Part shown: piece by piece, positions 1 to 8,084 of the stretch
Numbering within the stretch: the stretch's first letter is position 1
Layout: each line of letters begins with the position of its first letter
From: Evansella halocellulosilytica
GTDB taxonomy: Bacteria > Bacillota > Bacilli > Bacillales > Salisediminibacteriaceae
Direction of reading: 5' to 3'
Assembly: GCF_002335745.1 (NCBI RefSeq)
Contig: NZ_NIST01000001.1
Location: 3,217,295-3,281,294, forward strand
DNA: 64,000 nt
Program-made: the position numbers and the translations under genes
The notes under the pieces: generated by a model
Seen by the model: only the letters and a program-made list of their open reading frames with translations
What the model was told of the DNA's origin: nothing
Databases searched by the model: none

Positions 1-2
1 AA

Positions 3-728
3 GAAACGTATCTAAATGACAAAGAAGTGAAGCAACTAATAAAAGATGCTCAAAATGGGGATCAAGCCGCTCGTGATCGAATTGTAAACGTAAATACTAG
101 GCTTGTCTGGTCAGTTGTACAACGGTTTCTTAATCGTGGCTATGAAGCAGATGACCTCTTCCAGATTGGATGTATCGGATTAATTAAATCTGTCGATAAA
201 TTTGATCTTAGTTACGATGTGAAGTTTTCAACCTACGCTGTACCAATGATTATAGGAGAAATTCAACGTTTTTTAAGAGATGATGGCACTGTAAAGGTAA
301 GCCGCTCCATTAAAGAAAGTGCAAATAAAATCCGAAAGATGAAAGATGAATTATCAAAAACGTTAGGACGTGTCCCGACAATTAATGAGATTGCAGAGAA
401 ATTAGAAATGACACCTGAAGAAGTTGTGTTTGCCCAAGAAGCAAGCAGACAACTTACTTCTATCCACGAAACGGTTTATGAAAATGATGGGGATCCTATT
501 ACGTTACTTGATCAAATTTCGGATGATGACGATATGAAGTGGTTTGATAAACTTGCATTACGTGATGAAATAGATCGTTTGGCAGAAAGGGAGAAATTGA
601 TTGTTTATTTAAGGTATTATAAAGACCAAACACAATCACAAGTAGCTGAAAGGCTAGGGATATCTCAAGTCCAGGTGTCACGTCTAGAGAAAAAAATATT
701 AATGCAATTAAAGGAACAACTCGGTTAA
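3..728 (+). CDS. sigF: RNA polymerase sporulation sigma factor SigF (5' end outside window)
   Basis: Forespore-specific sigma factor that directs the first compartment-specific transcription during sporulation; in the family it is held by SpoIIAB and released by SpoIIAA. The reading frame is already open at base 3 and reads ETYLNDKEVKQLI, matching the N-terminal region of SigF, so the GTG at 27 is an internal valine and the true start lies left of the window. Region 2 (RLVWSVVQRFLNRGYEADD, FSTYAVPMIIGEIQRF) is followed by region 3 and the region 4 helix-turn-helix (QSQVAERLGISQVQVSRLEK). Normal spoIIA order would place spoIIAA and spoIIAB just upstream. The stop codon lies in the loop of a terminator. 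Confidence 0.96.
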   Translation, partial: ETYLNDKEVKQLIKDAQNGDQAARDRIVNVNTRLVWSVVQRFLNRGYEADDLFQIGCIGLIKSVDKFDLSYDVKFSTYAVPMIIGEIQRFLRDDGTVKVSRSIKESANKIRKMKDELSKTLGRVPTINEIAEKLEMTPEEVVFAQEASRQLTSIHETVYENDGDPITLLDQISDDDDMKWFDKLALRDEIDRLAEREKLIVYLRYYKDQTQSQVAERLGISQVQVSRLEKKILMQLKEQLG

Positions 729-745
729 ACCGGGTTGTTTTTTTA
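717..745 (+). terminator. Intrinsic terminator of the sigF transcript
   Basis: Stem CAACTCGG (717-724) pairs with CCGGGTTG (730-737, one G-U), with a TTAAA loop and a run of seven T. The sigF stop codon (726-728) lies inside the hairpin. It separates the spoIIA transcript from the spoVA operon. Confidence 0.85.
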
Positions 746-820
746 TTTCAAAAAATCATAGTCTCAAGGTTGCTTTACCAATAGGCAGACGCTTTTCTTA
801 AAGAACATCCCTTCAGATTT

Positions 821-850
821 GTATTGTTTAACGGTGTTTATTCCATACTA
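821..850 (+). promoter_or_regulatory. Candidate sigma-G-type promoter of spoVA operon 1
   Basis: GTATT (821-825) and CATACTA (844-850) are separated by 18 bases, close to the sigma-G pattern of a GMATR -35 and a CATNMTA -10. The -10 matches fully and the -35 differs at two positions. Position and operon content (forespore SpoVA proteins) agree with sigma-G control; this is inference from pattern only. Confidence 0.5.
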
Positions 851-899
851 CTATGTAGATGCTGACAATTGATGATTAATGAAGAAATGAGGTTTTTCA

Positions 900-1517
900 A
901 TGGAAAAAAAAGTATATCTTCGATTGAAAAGTCGTCATTGGGGAAAGCGGAACCAAACAATATATTTAAAAGACATCGCTCAACTCATAACAGAAGAAAT
1001 TTCAGAACAGCAATTATTCGAACTCCCAGTTACTTCGTTAATAGAAAAAGATCGTTCAGTAAGAGTAATTGATGTTATGGAAATTGTGAAAAGTATCCAC
1101 CAGATTGAGCCTAATGCTGATATCCAAGTAATTGGACCGACTCAAACAATTTTGTTAGTAGAAGGAAAGAAAAAAAACATAAAGCCAGTTTTGTTTCTTT
1201 TAGTTTGGCTCCTGTTATTTATAGGAGCGGGACTTGCGGTTATGAATTTTCATGAAGATGTCAGCATGCAACAAGTTCATATTAAGTTACATGAAAGAAT
1301 AGTAGGGGAACGAGTTGAGCATCCTCTCTGGTTGCAAATCCCTTATTCAGTCGGACTCGGGTTAGGTATGCTTTTATTTTTTAACCATATTTTTAAAAAG
1401 CGTATCAATGAGGAACCGAGTCCAATGGAAGTTGAAATGTTTAATTATGAAGAGAATATGGACAGATATGTAGCTGTTTATGAAAATCCTGTGTGGAATG
1501 ACAAAAGAGATGAGTAA
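900..1517 (+). CDS. spoVAA: Stage V sporulation protein AA
   Basis: First gene of spoVA operon 1; family members help move Ca-dipicolinate into the forespore and out on germination. 205 residues, the usual SpoVAA length. The N-terminal ~95 residues form a soluble domain (VYLRLKSRHWGKRNQTIYLKDIAQL), followed by two membrane segments (about residues 97-115 and 150-165) and a short acidic tail. The start has a GAAATGAGG-type ribosome site. The 3' end overlaps spoVAB by 8 bases, indicating translational coupling. Confidence 0.93.
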   Translation: MEKKVYLRLKSRHWGKRNQTIYLKDIAQLITEEISEQQLFELPVTSLIEKDRSVRVIDVMEIVKSIHQIEPNADIQVIGPTQTILLVEGKKKNIKPVLFLLVWLLLFIGAGLAVMNFHEDVSMQQVHIKLHERIVGERVEHPLWLQIPYSVGLGLGMLLFFNHIFKKRINEEPSPMEVEMFNYEENMDRYVAVYENPVWNDKRDE

Positions 1518-1926
1518 CGAGATCATTTCAATCATGATTGGTTTATCTGGCGGCCTTGCAGTAGGAAGTGGTTTAGTTGCGTTCTTAACTGTATTAGGTA
1601 TTGTTCCAAGACTAGCTCATTTAACGAAAACGACAAACCGGCTTCATTCATATGAATGGGCAGTCATTATCGGTTCACAAATAGGAATATGGTTAAGTTT
1701 AGGGGATCCAGCCTTTTTCCTTCCGAAATGGCTGATGGCTATAGTCGGTCTTGCTTGCGGTATTTTTGTCGGTATGTTGGCTGCTGCTTTAACTGAAGTT
1801 TTAAATGTATTTCCTATCTTAGCAAAACGAATTGGGATGAAGCAGAAAATGCCATGGCTTGTCCTAGCTATTGTACTTGGGAAAATTATAGGATCCTTAT
1901 ACCATTGGTTATTTTTTGTTAAATAA
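1510..1926 (+). CDS. spoVAB: Stage V sporulation protein AB
   Basis: Small integral membrane protein of the SpoVA complex, about 138 residues with four predicted membrane segments. Family-typical stretches are FLTVLGIVPRLAHLTKT and GMLAAALTEVLNVFPILAKR. The chosen ATG at 1510 gives a family-like N-terminus (MSNEIISIMIGLSGG) and overlaps the spoVAA end; an in-frame ATG at 1498 is possible, and the frame stays open to 1480. No strong ribosome site precedes either start, consistent with coupling to spoVAA. Confidence 0.9.
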   Translation: MSNEIISIMIGLSGGLAVGSGLVAFLTVLGIVPRLAHLTKTTNRLHSYEWAVIIGSQIGIWLSLGDPAFFLPKWLMAIVGLACGIFVGMLAAALTEVLNVFPILAKRIGMKQKMPWLVLAIVLGKIIGSLYHWLFFVK

Positions 1927-1950
1927 CTTGTCTGGAGTGGAGTTACAAAT

Positions 1951-2373
1951 ATGACTCATCATCTAAGCAGAAAATTCGGTTTTCGAATAGTGAAAAATAA
2001 AAAGTTATTGTCATTTTTAGTTGGTGGAGCTATTTCCCTTATTGGACAAATCATTGTTCAGTTCTCGAGTAATGTAGCGACCATAAGCTCTGATCATGCA
2101 CACTTCATCATGTATATCACTTTTATCCTTCTCGGCTCGATTTTAACTTCATTCGGATATTACTCGAGGTGGACTGCTAAAGTAGGAGCAGGCTTGGTTA
2201 TACCAATTACGGGAATCGCAAACCTTTTTACGAGTATGGCCCTTGACGGTAAAAATGAAGGAGGTATTTGTGGGATTTCTCATAGCCTGTTTAAACATAC
2301 GGGAAGCATCATTATAGTTGGAGCACTATCAAGTTTTTTCGGAGCAGTTATTTATTATTTAATTAATTTGTAG
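1951..2373 (+). CDS. spoVAC: Stage V sporulation protein AC, divergent copy (operon 1)
   Basis: Membrane protein of the forespore inner membrane; in B. subtilis SpoVAC acts as a mechanosensitive dipicolinate channel component. 140 residues, about four hydrophobic segments, ribosome site TGGAGTGGAG. Recognisable family positions include FLVGGAISLIGQ and VIPITGIANLFTSMAL, but many positions highly conserved in the family are changed: the second copy at 21603 keeps GAGTAVPVTGFANSMASAA while this one reads KVGAGLVIPITGIANLF. Assignment rests on operon order plus partial similarity. Confidence 0.85.
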   Translation: MTHHLSRKFGFRIVKNKKLLSFLVGGAISLIGQIIVQFSSNVATISSDHAHFIMYITFILLGSILTSFGYYSRWTAKVGAGLVIPITGIANLFTSMALDGKNEGGICGISHSLFKHTGSIIIVGALSSFFGAVIYYLINL

Positions 2374-2389
2374 CTGAGGAGTTCTATAT

Positions 2390-3400
2390 ATGTATGAAAA
2401 CAACGGAGTATATACAGTGGAAAGCCCAGTTTATGTGCAAAATGTCGGTTTAGTAGGTGGGTTAGAAGAAAAGAGAAGTTTTGTTGGGCAATCTTTAGAT
2501 GAATGGAACAAAGATTTATATTTTGGGGAATCATCATTTGAATGTGCAGAACAAAAGATGGTCACATTATCAATAAATCACTGCTTACATAAATCGATCG
2601 ATACTACCGTTGATGCAATAATCGCGGGTGATTTGACAAATCAAATGATCGCTTCACATTATGCATTCAGACAATTTCCGTGCAGTTTTCTTGGGGTTTT
2701 CAGTGCTTGTGCAACTTCAATGGAAGCAATAGGTATAGGAGCACTTCTCTTAGCTCAAATGAATATTCGCCAAGTTATTTGTACGGTAAGCAGTCACATC
2801 GGGGTGACGAATCGACAATTTCGATATCCAATTGGATTTGCCACTGTTAAGCCTCAATCTGCAATGAGAACAGTAACCGGGGCTGCTTCTGTCATGTTAA
2901 GCAAAGCTCATACGAACATAAAAGTCCGTACAATCGTATTCGGAAATGTTATCGATGACGGAACAAAAAACCCTTTAGATTTAGGAAGAGCAATGGCTCC
3001 AGCCGCAGTTTCAACATTAAAAAAATTTTTGGGAAATGACGATATTTCAACGTTGGATGCTGTTATCACAGGGGATTTGTCACAATACGGAAGTGAAAAG
3101 TTTTTAAAGTTATGTAAGGAAGAAGGTATTGAATTAGGAGGACGTCACATTGATGCAGGGATAAAAATCTATGAGCATTTAAAAAACGAAATAAGTGGCG
3201 GAAGTGGTGCAGCATGTTCAGCACTTGTTATCTATTCATATGTGTTTGATCAAATAAAAAAAGGAGTCTGGAAAAAAGTTTTATGTTTAGCTACTGGAGC
3301 ATTGTTTAACTCGACAAAAATCAATCAAAGTGAGTCTATCCCTTGTATTGCACATGGAATCGTATTTGAATTCGATAAAGGTGGAGGACTAGTTGAATGA
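2390..3400 (+). CDS. spoVAD: Stage V sporulation protein AD, divergent copy (operon 1)
   Basis: Thiolase-fold peripheral protein that binds dipicolinic acid in the SpoVA complex. 336 residues, start preceded by GAGGAG. The family core is present: IAGDLTNQM, the cysteine segment FSACATSMEAIG, RQFRYPIGFATVKP, AMAPAAVSTLKKF, VITGDLSQYGSE and ESIPCIAHG. Compared with the second SpoVAD at 22076, several motifs are altered (SSHIGVTNRQFRYP against [30 protein letters not shown] against [15 protein letters not shown]). The end overlaps spoVAEb by 4 bases (ATGA). Confidence 0.92.
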   Translation: MYENNGVYTVESPVYVQNVGLVGGLEEKRSFVGQSLDEWNKDLYFGESSFECAEQKMVTLSINHCLHKSIDTTVDAIIAGDLTNQMIASHYAFRQFPCSFLGVFSACATSMEAIGIGALLLAQMNIRQVICTVSSHIGVTNRQFRYPIGFATVKPQSAMRTVTGAASVMLSKAHTNIKVRTIVFGNVIDDGTKNPLDLGRAMAPAAVSTLKKFLGNDDISTLDAVITGDLSQYGSEKFLKLCKEEGIELGGRHIDAGIKIYEHLKNEISGGSGAACSALVIYSYVFDQIKKGVWKKVLCLATGALFNSTKINQSESIPCIAHGIVFEFDKGGGLVE

Positions 3401-3744
3401 GTTATGTATATTCGTTCGTTGTTGGGGGGATGATTTGCTTACTAGGACAGGTTTTAATTGAATGGTTGAATTGGTCAACCGTCCGATTGTTAACGATGTT
3501 TTGTTTACTCGGTGTTATTTTACATTTGTTAAATCTATACGAAATAATCATCCATTTCGCCGGAGCGGGTGCAACAGTGACTGTCATAGGCTTAGGATAT
3601 TATTTTGCAAAAGGGGCAATAGAAGGGGCAGTAAATGGTTTTTTTGATCTATATGCAGGTGTTTTTAAATACAGTGCAGTTGTCATTATGACATGTATGG
3701 TTATTGCTTGGATAACTGCTTTTGTTTTCAAAGCTAAGGAGTGA
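3397..3744 (+). CDS. spoVAEb: Stage V sporulation protein AEb, divergent copy (operon 1)
   Basis: 115-residue integral membrane protein with about four hydrophobic segments. The family signature is kept in FVVGGMICLLGQVLIE and [22 protein letters not shown]; the latter part departs from the [21 protein letters not shown] seen in the second copy at 23092. Translation is coupled to spoVAD through an ATGA overlap. Confidence 0.88.
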   Translation: MSYVYSFVVGGMICLLGQVLIEWLNWSTVRLLTMFCLLGVILHLLNLYEIIIHFAGAGATVTVIGLGYYFAKGAIEGAVNGFFDLYAGVFKYSAVVIMTCMVIAWITAFVFKAKE

Positions 3745-3748
3745 TTAC

Positions 3749-4318
3749 ATGAATGCTAAGAAGCGGGTGATATTAATCACTGATGGTGATGAATCAGCAA
3801 AAACTGCTGTGAAAATTGCTGCAGAACAATTAAATTGTTCGGTTATTACAGAATCTGGCGGTAATCCAACTAGAATGACTGGCGATCAAATTCTTCATTT
3901 AATCCTTATAGCTGAAAAAGATCCGGTTCTAGTCATGTTTGATGATTGCGGACATGCTGAAGTGGGACCTGGAGAGTCTGCGATGAAAATCGTAGCAACA
4001 TCAACTGATATTGACGTATTAGGCGCTGTTGCTGTTGCATCCCAATCCTTTTCACATGAATGGACAAAAGTAGATATTTCGATCAATCGAAATGGAGAAT
4101 TGACTGAGTACGGAGTTGACAAAGACGGTATTGTCGATATGGAAATCGGAAGAATTAGGGGAGATACTGTTTATTCTTTAGATGAATTATCTTTACCCCT
4201 TGTCGTAGGTGTTGGTGATATAGGGAAAATGGGTGGACATGATGTAATGGAACGAGGAGCCCCCATTACAAAACAGGCAATTGAATTAATTATAGAGAGG
4301 AGTGCGAATGATGGGTAG
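3749..4318 (+). CDS. spoVAEa: Stage V sporulation protein AEa
   Basis: Soluble component of the SpoVA set (DUF1490-like fold in B. subtilis naming), 189 residues. The ATG at 3749 is chosen because AAGGAGTGA lies just before it; the frame is open further left but without a ribosome site. Typical sequence: RVILITDGDESAKTAVKIAA, ESGGNPTRMTGDQ, DDCGHAEVGPGESAMKIVA, VVGVGDIGKMGGHD. The 3' end overlaps spoVAF by 11 bases. Confidence 0.92.
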   Translation: MNAKKRVILITDGDESAKTAVKIAAEQLNCSVITESGGNPTRMTGDQILHLILIAEKDPVLVMFDDCGHAEVGPGESAMKIVATSTDIDVLGAVAVASQSFSHEWTKVDISINRNGELTEYGVDKDGIVDMEIGRIRGDTVYSLDELSLPLVVGVGDIGKMGGHDVMERGAPITKQAIELIIERSANDG

Positions 4319-5798
4319 CGAACAAGATGTGACGAAAATCGATCACCCTATTACGAATGACCTCCGTGAAAATGAACGTCGGATAAAAGAACGAGTTGGA
4401 ATAGGCAAAAGTTTTGATGTTGGGGTTCGGAAACTTTACATACTAGACAAAGAAGTACAGTTTTATTTTGTGAACGGTTTATGTGATATTCAATATATCA
4501 TCGAGCTGTTAAAAGAGTTAATGTTTTTAGATGCGAATGAAGTGAAGAAACACCGTGTTAGAGATCAAATAGAAAATCGCTTAGCTCATGTTCAAGTTGA
4601 GCATGTGAAAACGTTGGATGACGCAATTACGCAAATGCTCTCAGGACTTATTTTTATTCTGATTGAAGGTGAAACAGATGCCATTGTTATTGATGTAAGA
4701 AGTTATCCAGGTAGAGGTCCGGAAGAGCCTGATACAGAGAAAGTCGTTCGTGGGAGCCGGGATGGTTATACAGAAAATATTATTGAAAATACTGCACTTA
4801 CCCGAAGAAGAATAAGGGATGAACGTCTGCGCAATGAAATTATGCGGGTCGGCAGACGTTCAAAAACAGACATTAGTTTAACTTATATTGATGGAATCGC
4901 TGATCCGAATTTAATTGAAGTTGTTCGAAAAGAGTTAGAAAATATTGATATTGACGGGCTAACAATGTCCGATAAATTCGTAGAAGAATTTATTGTAAAA
5001 CAAGGAAAAAATCCGTTCCCAATGGTTAGATATACAGAAAGACCTGATGTTTGCGCGACTCATCTATTAGAAGGACATGTCATCGTTTTTGTAGATGCTT
5101 CACCGTCGGTCATCATTCTTCCAACTACTTTTTTTCATCACGTCCAGCATGCTGAAGAATACAGACAAGCACCTATGGTAGGAACATTTCTAAGGTGGGT
5201 CCGTTTTTCTGGAATGTTTTTTTCATTATTTATTTTGCCATTGTGGTTTTTGATGGTCATAGAACCGATCCTCCTGCCAGAAAACATAGATTTTATCGGT
5301 CCCGAAGACGAATATAATGTGCCACTGTTCTTACAAATCGTTCTAGCTGAACTCGGAATAGAATTGTTGAGGATGGCAGCCATTCATACACCGTCTCCAT
5401 TAGCTACCGCCTTAGGGTTAGTTGCTGCGTTATTAATTGGGGAAATTGCTATTGAGGTCGGACTGTTTGGTGCTGAAGTCATTTTATATGTAGCAGTTGG
5501 TGCGGTTGGAATGTTCGCAACCCCAAGTTATGAAATGGGAATTGCTTTAAAAATATATCGATTTGTCCTGCTCATTTTAGTCGCTTTATTCCAAGTCCCA
5601 GGATTCATCGTCGGAACAACAGTATTATTCCTACTCCTCGTGTTTGTAAAGTCATTAAACGTCCCTTATATGTGGCCGTTTATTCCATTTTATCCGATAG
5701 CATTTTGGGATATTCTAGTTCGTCAAGCCATTCCGGTTAAACGGAAAAGACCGAGTATCGTTCATCCGAGAGACCCGATTAAACAAAGAAGCTCGTAA
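4308..5798 (+). CDS. spoVAF: Stage V sporulation protein AF (GerA-family)
   Basis: Related to the A subunits of spore germinant receptors; in B. subtilis it works with FigP in exit from dormancy. 496 residues from the ATG at 4308, which follows GAGAGGAG at good spacing (GTG 4302 and ATG 4311 are alternatives). The N-terminal half is soluble (VIDVRSYPGRGPEEPDTEKV, RRRIRDERLRNEIMRVGRRS); the C-terminal half has about five membrane segments (residues ~295-465). A basic tail follows. Last gene of operon 1. Confidence 0.93.
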   Translation: MMGSEQDVTKIDHPITNDLRENERRIKERVGIGKSFDVGVRKLYILDKEVQFYFVNGLCDIQYIIELLKELMFLDANEVKKHRVRDQIENRLAHVQVEHVKTLDDAITQMLSGLIFILIEGETDAIVIDVRSYPGRGPEEPDTEKVVRGSRDGYTENIIENTALTRRRIRDERLRNEIMRVGRRSKTDISLTYIDGIADPNLIEVVRKELENIDIDGLTMSDKFVEEFIVKQGKNPFPMVRYTERPDVCATHLLEGHVIVFVDASPSVIILPTTFFHHVQHAEEYRQAPMVGTFLRWVRFSGMFFSLFILPLWFLMVIEPILLPENIDFIGPEDEYNVPLFLQIVLAELGIELLRMAAIHTPSPLATALGLVAALLIGEIAIEVGLFGAEVILYVAVGAVGMFATPSYEMGIALKIYRFVLLILVALFQVPGFIVGTTVLFLLLVFVKSLNVPYMWPFIPFYPIAFWDILVRQAIPVKRKRPSIVHPRDPIKQRSS

Positions 5799-5846
5799 CC
5801 GAACGAGAGTGAGCTTAGTAGGAAAAGAGCATAAAAATGGTGACTC

Positions 5847-5875
5847 TTGAATTCGGTTAGCAGGTATGTTATTGT
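5847..5875 (+). promoter_or_regulatory. Candidate promoter of the lysine leader/lysA transcript
   Basis: TTGAAT (5847-5852) and TATTGT (5870-5875) are separated by 17 bases, about 40 bases before the first riboswitch helix. Each hexamer matches the housekeeping consensus at four to five positions. Confidence 0.45.
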
Positions 5876-5913
5876 TTATTCCAACAGTTTTATATCCCTC
5901 GATCGTAATCGTC

Positions 5914-6086
5914 GGGAGGTAGAGGAGCAAAAAGAATGAGTAGGTTACTGAAGTGTTTGGAGCGCGATGAAAGTAACAGAAAGGTCGATTTGCCGAAGCG
6001 TTCAATAGTCTCCAACTATTGAGCTGCTGGGGTGTTACTGAATAAGTATCACACTGTCACTACAAATGTAGTGGAGTACTATCCGG
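5914..6086 (+). ncRNA. Lysine riboswitch (L-box) aptamer
   Basis: Conserved L-box blocks occur in the right order: AGAGGAGCAA (5921), GAGTAGG (5938), CAGAAAGGTCGATTTGCCGA (5976), GAAGCG, CTGGGGTGTTACTGAATAAG (6027) and ACTGTCACTA...TAGTGGAGTACTATC (6053-6083). Closing helix P1 can form from GGTAG (5918-5922) and CTATC (6079-6083). The aptamer precedes lysA, whose product makes lysine, and is followed by its own terminator at 6122. In the family, lysine binding stabilises P1 and permits termination. The next gene downstream is now 2 kb away because a group II intron has inserted after the terminator. Confidence 0.9.
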
Positions 6087-6121
6087 TATATGACGTGATA
6101 ATATTGTTTATTGTTAATGTC

Positions 6122-6153
6122 AAGGATAACGGATGCTCCGTTATCCTTTTTTT
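6122..6153 (+). terminator. Riboswitch-controlled terminator of the lysA leader
   Basis: AAGGATAACGGA (6122-6133) pairs perfectly with TCCGTTATCCTT (6137-6148) over a TGC loop, then a T run. GGATA in its 5' arm (6124-6128) is complementary to TATCC (6080-6084), the 3' strand of riboswitch P1, giving an alternative antiterminator pairing. The group II intron begins at 6155, two bases past the T run. Confidence 0.9.
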
Positions 6154-6154
6154 A

Positions 6155-8040
6155 GTGCGCCCAGCATGGGTGTAATCTATAGGGTGAAAGTCCCGAACCA
6201 CGAAGGCAGAAGTAGTGGTTAGCCAAACGCAAGGGTGTCCATGGTGACGTGGAATCTGAAGGAAGCGAGCGGCAGACCTCCGGTCTGAGGAACACGAACT
6301 TCATATGAGGCTAGGTATCACTGGATGAGTTTGCTAAACAAAACAAAGTCCGTTCTGCCGAAGGTGGTACAGAGTAAATGAAGCAGATAGGTGGAGGGAA
6401 AGATTGCACTCTTACCTGGGGAGGCCTGGCTGTAACGCCAAGCTCACTTGGTAACCTATTTAGTGATAAATAGCTGAACAGTCAGGAGTCAGCAGAGGCC
6501 ATAGTACTTTGAATGACCTAGAGATTTAAGGGAAGGGCCGAATCATTTAAGAAGAATTAGCGCTTGGCGTACGTATTACTCAATGAAGCAGAAACATATA
6601 ATCCTTCCTAATGGAGGACGTGGTGAATCCCACAGGGGACATAAGAAGGGCTGAGAGTAATACCACACAAGAAGATGATCTAATTCACGTAGGAGATTGA
6701 TAAGAATGTTGGAACGAGTTCTATCACGGCAAAATTTAAATCGCGCACTCGAAAGAGTGGAGCGTAATAAAGGAAGTCACGGTGTAGATGGGATGAACGT
6801 ACAAAAACTACGACCTTATCTTCATGAACACTGGGCATCCCTGCGAGCTCAGCTCGAAAGTGGTACCTATCAACCTCAACCTGTTCGCCGAGTCGAAATC
6901 CCGAAACCGAGCGGAGGTAAGAGGAAATTAGGAATCCCGACTGTGATAGACCGTTTCATACAACAGGCTATTGCACAAACACTGAGTGAGGTTTATGACC
7001 CAACATTCTCCACCAAAAGTTTTGGGTTCCGACCAGACAAACGTGCTCACGACGCTGTTCGACAAGCTAGGGGGTATATTAAAGAGGGTTGTCGCTGGGT
7101 CGTAGACATTGACCTAGAGAAATTCTTCGATAAGGTAAACCATGATAGATTAATGAGAACATTAAGCTATCGAGTGGATGACCCCATACTACTTAGGTTG
7201 ATACGTAGGTATCTTCAATCTGGTGTGATGGAGAAAGGCCTTGTCAGTCCTAATACTGAAGGGACTCCGCAAGGAGGACCGCTTAGTCCCCTCCTGTCTA
7301 ACATTGTTCTAGACGAACTTGACAAGGAACTGGAGGAAAGAGGTCTTGCCTTCGTACGCTATGCCGACGATTGTAATATCTACGTCCGCTCTAGAAGAGC
7401 AGGTGAACGGATAATGGAAAGTATTACAACGTTTATTGAGAAGAAACTCAAACTGAAGGTGAACAAAGAGAAGAGTGCAGTAGACCGACCATGGAGAAGA
7501 ACATTCCTAGGCTTCACTTTCACCAACAACATTAAACAACCGAAAATTAGAGTATCCAAGCAAAGTATTCAACGTTTTAAACTGAGAATACGAAAACTCA
7601 CCTCGAGGAAATGGTCAATTTCTATGGGGGATAGGATAGAGAAAATCAACCGCTATCTGATCGGTTGGATGGGCTATTATCAACTAGCCGAAACTACCTC
7701 AGTCTTTAAAAGGATTGATGGTTGGCTTCGAAGAAGGTTGAGGATGATTCGATGGAAAGAGTGGAAGAAGATTAAAACGAAACAAAAGAATCTTAGGAAG
7801 CAAGGAATCAATGAACAACAGGCATGGGAGTGGGCTAATTCTAGACTAGGATACTGGCGTATAGCTAAAAGTCCTATATTAGATAGAGCCCTTGATAACC
7901 GATATTGGAATAATCAAGGGCTTAAAAGTCTACTTTTGAGATATCAATCGTTACGTTGGACTTAAATGAAACCGCCGTGTACCGAACGGTACGCACGGTG
8001 GTGTGAGAGGTCGGGGGTTAGTCACCCCCTCCTACTCGAT
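6155..8040 (+). mobile_element. Complete group IIC intron (GsI-IIC type)
   Basis: The 5' end GTGCGCCCAGCATGGGTG at 6155 is the canonical group II start. About 550 bases of folded RNA domains (6155-6700, with GTGAAAGTCCCGAACCACGA at 6183) precede the reverse transcriptase gene. Domain V is a hairpin at about 7971-8002 (CCGCCGTG...CACGGTGG), and domain VI (8005-8036) has a GGGGG/CCCCC stem and an A shortly before the 3' end at CTACTCGAT (8040). Insertion directly behind a Rho-independent terminator and an encoded protein without endonuclease domain are both hallmarks of class C introns. All parts look intact, so it is probably splicing-competent. Confidence 0.93.
6706..7965 (+). CDS. ltrA: Group IIC intron reverse transcriptase/maturase
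   Basis: Assists intron splicing and copies the spliced intron into DNA for retrohoming. 419 residues: RT domain (about 1-290) with IPTVIDRFIQQAIAQTL, DIDLEKFFDKVNHDRLM, GTPQGGPLSPLLSNIVL and the catalytic FVRYADDCNIYV; then the maturase X domain (SIQRFKLRIRKLTS, INRYLIGWMGYYQL) ending at LRYQSLRWT, with no HNH endonuclease. It closely resembles the Geobacillus GsI-IIC protein in order and wording of motifs. The ATG at 6706 follows TAGGAGA at 6690; an in-frame TTG at 6697 is too close to that site. Same strand as lysA. Confidence 0.96.
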   Translation: MLERVLSRQNLNRALERVERNKGSHGVDGMNVQKLRPYLHEHWASLRAQLESGTYQPQPVRRVEIPKPSGGKRKLGIPTVIDRFIQQAIAQTLSEVYDPTFSTKSFGFRPDKRAHDAVRQARGYIKEGCRWVVDIDLEKFFDKVNHDRLMRTLSYRVDDPILLRLIRRYLQSGVMEKGLVSPNTEGTPQGGPLSPLLSNIVLDELDKELEERGLAFVRYADDCNIYVRSRRAGERIMESITTFIEKKLKLKVNKEKSAVDRPWRRTFLGFTFTNNIKQPKIRVSKQSIQRFKLRIRKLTSRKWSISMGDRIEKINRYLIGWMGYYQLAETTSVFKRIDGWLRRRLRMIRWKEWKKIKTKQKNLRKQGINEQQAWEWANSRLGYWRIAKSPILDRALDNRYWNNQGLKSLLLRYQSLRWT

Positions 8041-8084
8041 TTATTACGTTTTTACCGAGAAGGCAAAACGAGGAGAGTCGCAAA

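Noticed and set aside
27-29. GTG at 27 as the sigF start
   Set aside because: The frame is open to the left edge and the upstream codons match the SigF N-terminal region, so the gene simply begins outside the window.
6697-6705. TTG at 6697 as start of the intron protein
   Set aside because: It lies within two bases of the AGGAG site; the ATG at 6706 has proper spacing.
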